64,000 bases of DNA, from assembly GCA_964444125.1 (NCBI GenBank), contig CAYUFB010000001.1, positions 1 to 64,000 of the forward strand, in the 5' to 3' direction. Every line of letters begins with the position of its first letter. The first letter of the stretch is position 1. Positions 62,881 to 64,000 of the stretch are shown one piece after another. A program made the translations under genes and the position numbers. The stretch comes from CAYUFB01 sp964444125. Lineage in GTDB: Bacteria > Patescibacteriota > Dojkabacteria > B142 > JAFGMG01. The notes beneath the pieces were generated by a model. It did not search any database. It was not told the origin of the DNA and saw nothing but the letters and a program-made list of their open reading frames with translations.

Positions 62881-63261
62881 ATGTCAAATTATACAAATCC
62901 AATTCAGGCAAAAATTGACGAATTTATCAAAGAAAGAGATTGGGACAAATTGGATACTATTGGAGTCTATAATATGCTTTGTAATATTGGAGAAGAAACA
63001 GGGGAGATCTGGAACGAGATTAAATGGATAAATAATGATGAGGATCTGAAAAAAGTTATTGAAAAAGAAAAAGATGAATTAGCCGATGGTATAGGGGATT
63101 TGGTCTGGTGCGTAGCAAGACTTGCAAATATTTTCGGAGTTGACATGCAAAAAGCAGTTGAAGCAAGCCATGCTGAATATGAAGAGCGATTCCCAATTGA
63201 TAAGGTCAAAGATCGGTCCGGCAATCCAAGTTTAGGTGGGTATGATGGAAAGTATGAGTAA
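62881..63261 (+). CDS. MazG-like nucleotide pyrophosphohydrolase
   Basis: 126 residues, all-alpha NTP-PPase fold. Metal-binding pattern EETGEIWNEIKW (ExxE) and EKDELADGIGDLVWCV (ExxD). It hydrolyses non-canonical or excess NTPs to NMP and PPi; the exact substrate is unknown. Single gene, followed by a repeat block. Confidence 0.8.
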   Translation: MSNYTNPIQAKIDEFIKERDWDKLDTIGVYNMLCNIGEETGEIWNEIKWINNDEDLKKVIEKEKDELADGIGDLVWCVARLANIFGVDMQKAVEASHAEYEERFPIDKVKDRSGNPSLGGYDGKYE

Positions 63262-63440
63262 TGCTTGCCTGCCTCTGGCAGGCTTATCTTGAGCGAAGTC
63301 GAAGGGAGTAATGTTTATCCGCCTCCTTGCCTGCCTTTGGCATGGTGGCGGGAGTGATGTTTACCCTGAGAGAAGCTCAAGGGAGTAGGTTTATCCGTCT
63401 CTGGCAGGCTTGTCCTGAAGGAAGCAGAAGGGAGTGATGA
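63262..63440. repeat. Intergenic repeat block with palindromes
   Basis: GGGAGTRRTGTTTAYCC-type units occur at about 63304, 63350 and 63381, with hairpin GCCTGCC...GGCAGGC (about 63268-63283) and GAGCGAAGTCGAAGGGAG elements. The reverse complement of this material is at 7039-7145. It is of REP or decayed-MITE type; no ORF. Confidence 0.7.
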
Positions 63441-63471
63441 GGATTAATTTGGAAATTTTAAATAAATATTC

Positions 63472-64000
63472 ATGTGCACTCTGATTTTAACCTCTTATGC
63501 TTGTGTCGTAATAGACTTAATAAATAAGCTTCTTCCAAATAAAGAAAAGCTAAAAGTGGCTTTTCTTCCAACAGCAGGAGATCCTTATGAAGATAAATTC
63601 TTTGTCGAGAATGATAGAAAAGCATTGGTAGATTTGGTAATGGACGTAATTGAGGTTGATATTAAATTGATCAGGCAAAAAGAATTGGAAAAAATACTTA
63701 ATGATGTAGATATAATTTTTGTCGCTGGTGGTAATGTTTTTTATCTCATGCAGGAGATGAGAAATAGTGGGTTTGATAGAATTGTTAAAGATATGTTAGA
63801 AAAAGGCAAAATATATATTGGCTCTAGTGCAGGTTCTGTTATTTGTTCTCCTACTATAGAAGGATTCAAACAATTTGATGACCCATCTTTGGCACCAGGT
63901 CTAGAAAATTACAATGGACTTGATCTAGTCGATTCCATAATAATTCCTCATGCTCAAAAGGAAAAATATTTCGAACGGATAGAGAAGACTTCACTAGCTA
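63472..64000 (+). CDS. Peptidase S51 (PepE-like), cut by the window edge
   Basis: 176 residues visible, no stop before the edge. LKVAFLPTAGDPYED, IIFVAGGNVFYLMQEMR, then nucleophile elbow IYIGSSAGSVICSPT (Ser), and IIIPHAQKEKY with the conserved His. This matches the S51 family (dipeptidase E, cyanophycinase-like). Cytoplasmic; it cleaves Asp-X dipeptides in the best known member, but specificity cannot be told. ATG 63472 chosen because no other in-frame start gives the first strand. Confidence 0.85.
   Translation, partial: MCTLILTSYACVVIDLINKLLPNKEKLKVAFLPTAGDPYEDKFFVENDRKALVDLVMDVIEVDIKLIRQKELEKILNDVDIIFVAGGNVFYLMQEMRNSGFDRIVKDMLEKGKIYIGSSAGSVICSPTIEGFKQFDDPSLAPGLENYNGLDLVDSIIIPHAQKEKYFERIEKTSLA

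Noticed and set aside
1..64000. UGA recoded to glycine, as in SR1 and Gracilibacteria
   Set aside because: TGA ends clear genes such as the HIT 3' piece, the sigma factor, secE-type neighbours of L14 and greA's predecessor; conserved genes have no internal TGA.
1..64000. CRISPR array
   Set aside because: No regularly spaced direct repeats of 23-40 bases with unique spacers; the repeats found are short or irregular and intergenic.

Overview
The window reads as chromosome of a low-GC member of the Candidate Phyla Radiation (Patescibacteria). The main evidence is the S10-spc-alpha ribosomal cluster. It lacks L30 between S5 and L15, and SecY is followed directly by Map with no adenylate kinase. 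Genes are closely packed with many 4-base ATGA overlaps. PrgI/VirB4-type secretion genes, a DUF4012 protein and many single-helix surface proteins fit the same group. Stops are TAA, TAG and TGA, so the SR1/Gracilibacteria UGA recoding does not apply. A finer placement (Dojkabacteria- or Microgenomates-like) is a guess.

Layout. 1-5150 is an accessory block: small unknown genes, a nucleotidyltransferase-like gene with a frameshift in an A8 run, and a translationally coupled NUDIX-HIT-NUDIX set whose HIT gene is split by an intact insertion sequence (2085-3091, 26-bp inverted repeats, 8-bp target duplication). Two proteins here carry a His-Gly...Cys arrangement like caspase/CHAT-fold peptidases. 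5225-6985 is an ECF sigma factor, its membrane partner and a secreted protein; the sigma operon and the secreted-protein gene share a bipartite promoter motif with identical spacing. 7157-9895 (minus) holds a flavodoxin and two cell-surface proteins. 10086-29383 is the translation block: fusA, tuf, S10 to L15, secY, map, infA, rpmJ, S13, S11, S4, rpoA, L17, L13, S9. Both elongation factors have altered guanine-recognition motifs.

29449-37798 carries a PEGA protein, an epimerase-DUF4012 fusion, greA and a PrgI/TraC-like/VirB4 set. RNase P RNA follows, then a zinc metallopeptidase, a 600-base gene-free stretch with possible RNA structure, and secA (minus). 42532-55892 is mostly envelope: a CAP-domain protein, a polytopic membrane protein, a DUF11-like secreted protein, a sortase, a degenerate transglutaminase-like protein and a GH3 hydrolase. 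Mixed in are gltX, LigT, phosphomannomutase, a PEP-synthase-like pseudoenzyme and a DUF167 gene. 56011-64000 has a NUDIX gene, DUF2177, tRNA-Gly(TCC), cupin, GNAT, rpmG (L33), thrS behind a T-box-like leader, a cell-wall-type protein, a cytochrome b5-like membrane protein, a MazG-like gene and a truncated S51 peptidase.

How it works together. The centre is the constitutive translation and secretion machinery, driven by recognisable -35/-10 promoters ahead of fusA, tuf and infA. Several genes have a -10 box 6-7 bases before the start codon, suggesting leaderless mRNAs. The flanks are surface, secretion and nucleotide-metabolism genes separated by dispersed intergenic repeats. The strongest points for follow-up are the two altered elongation factors, the T-box ahead of thrS, the paired ECF promoter motif and the disrupted accessory cluster.
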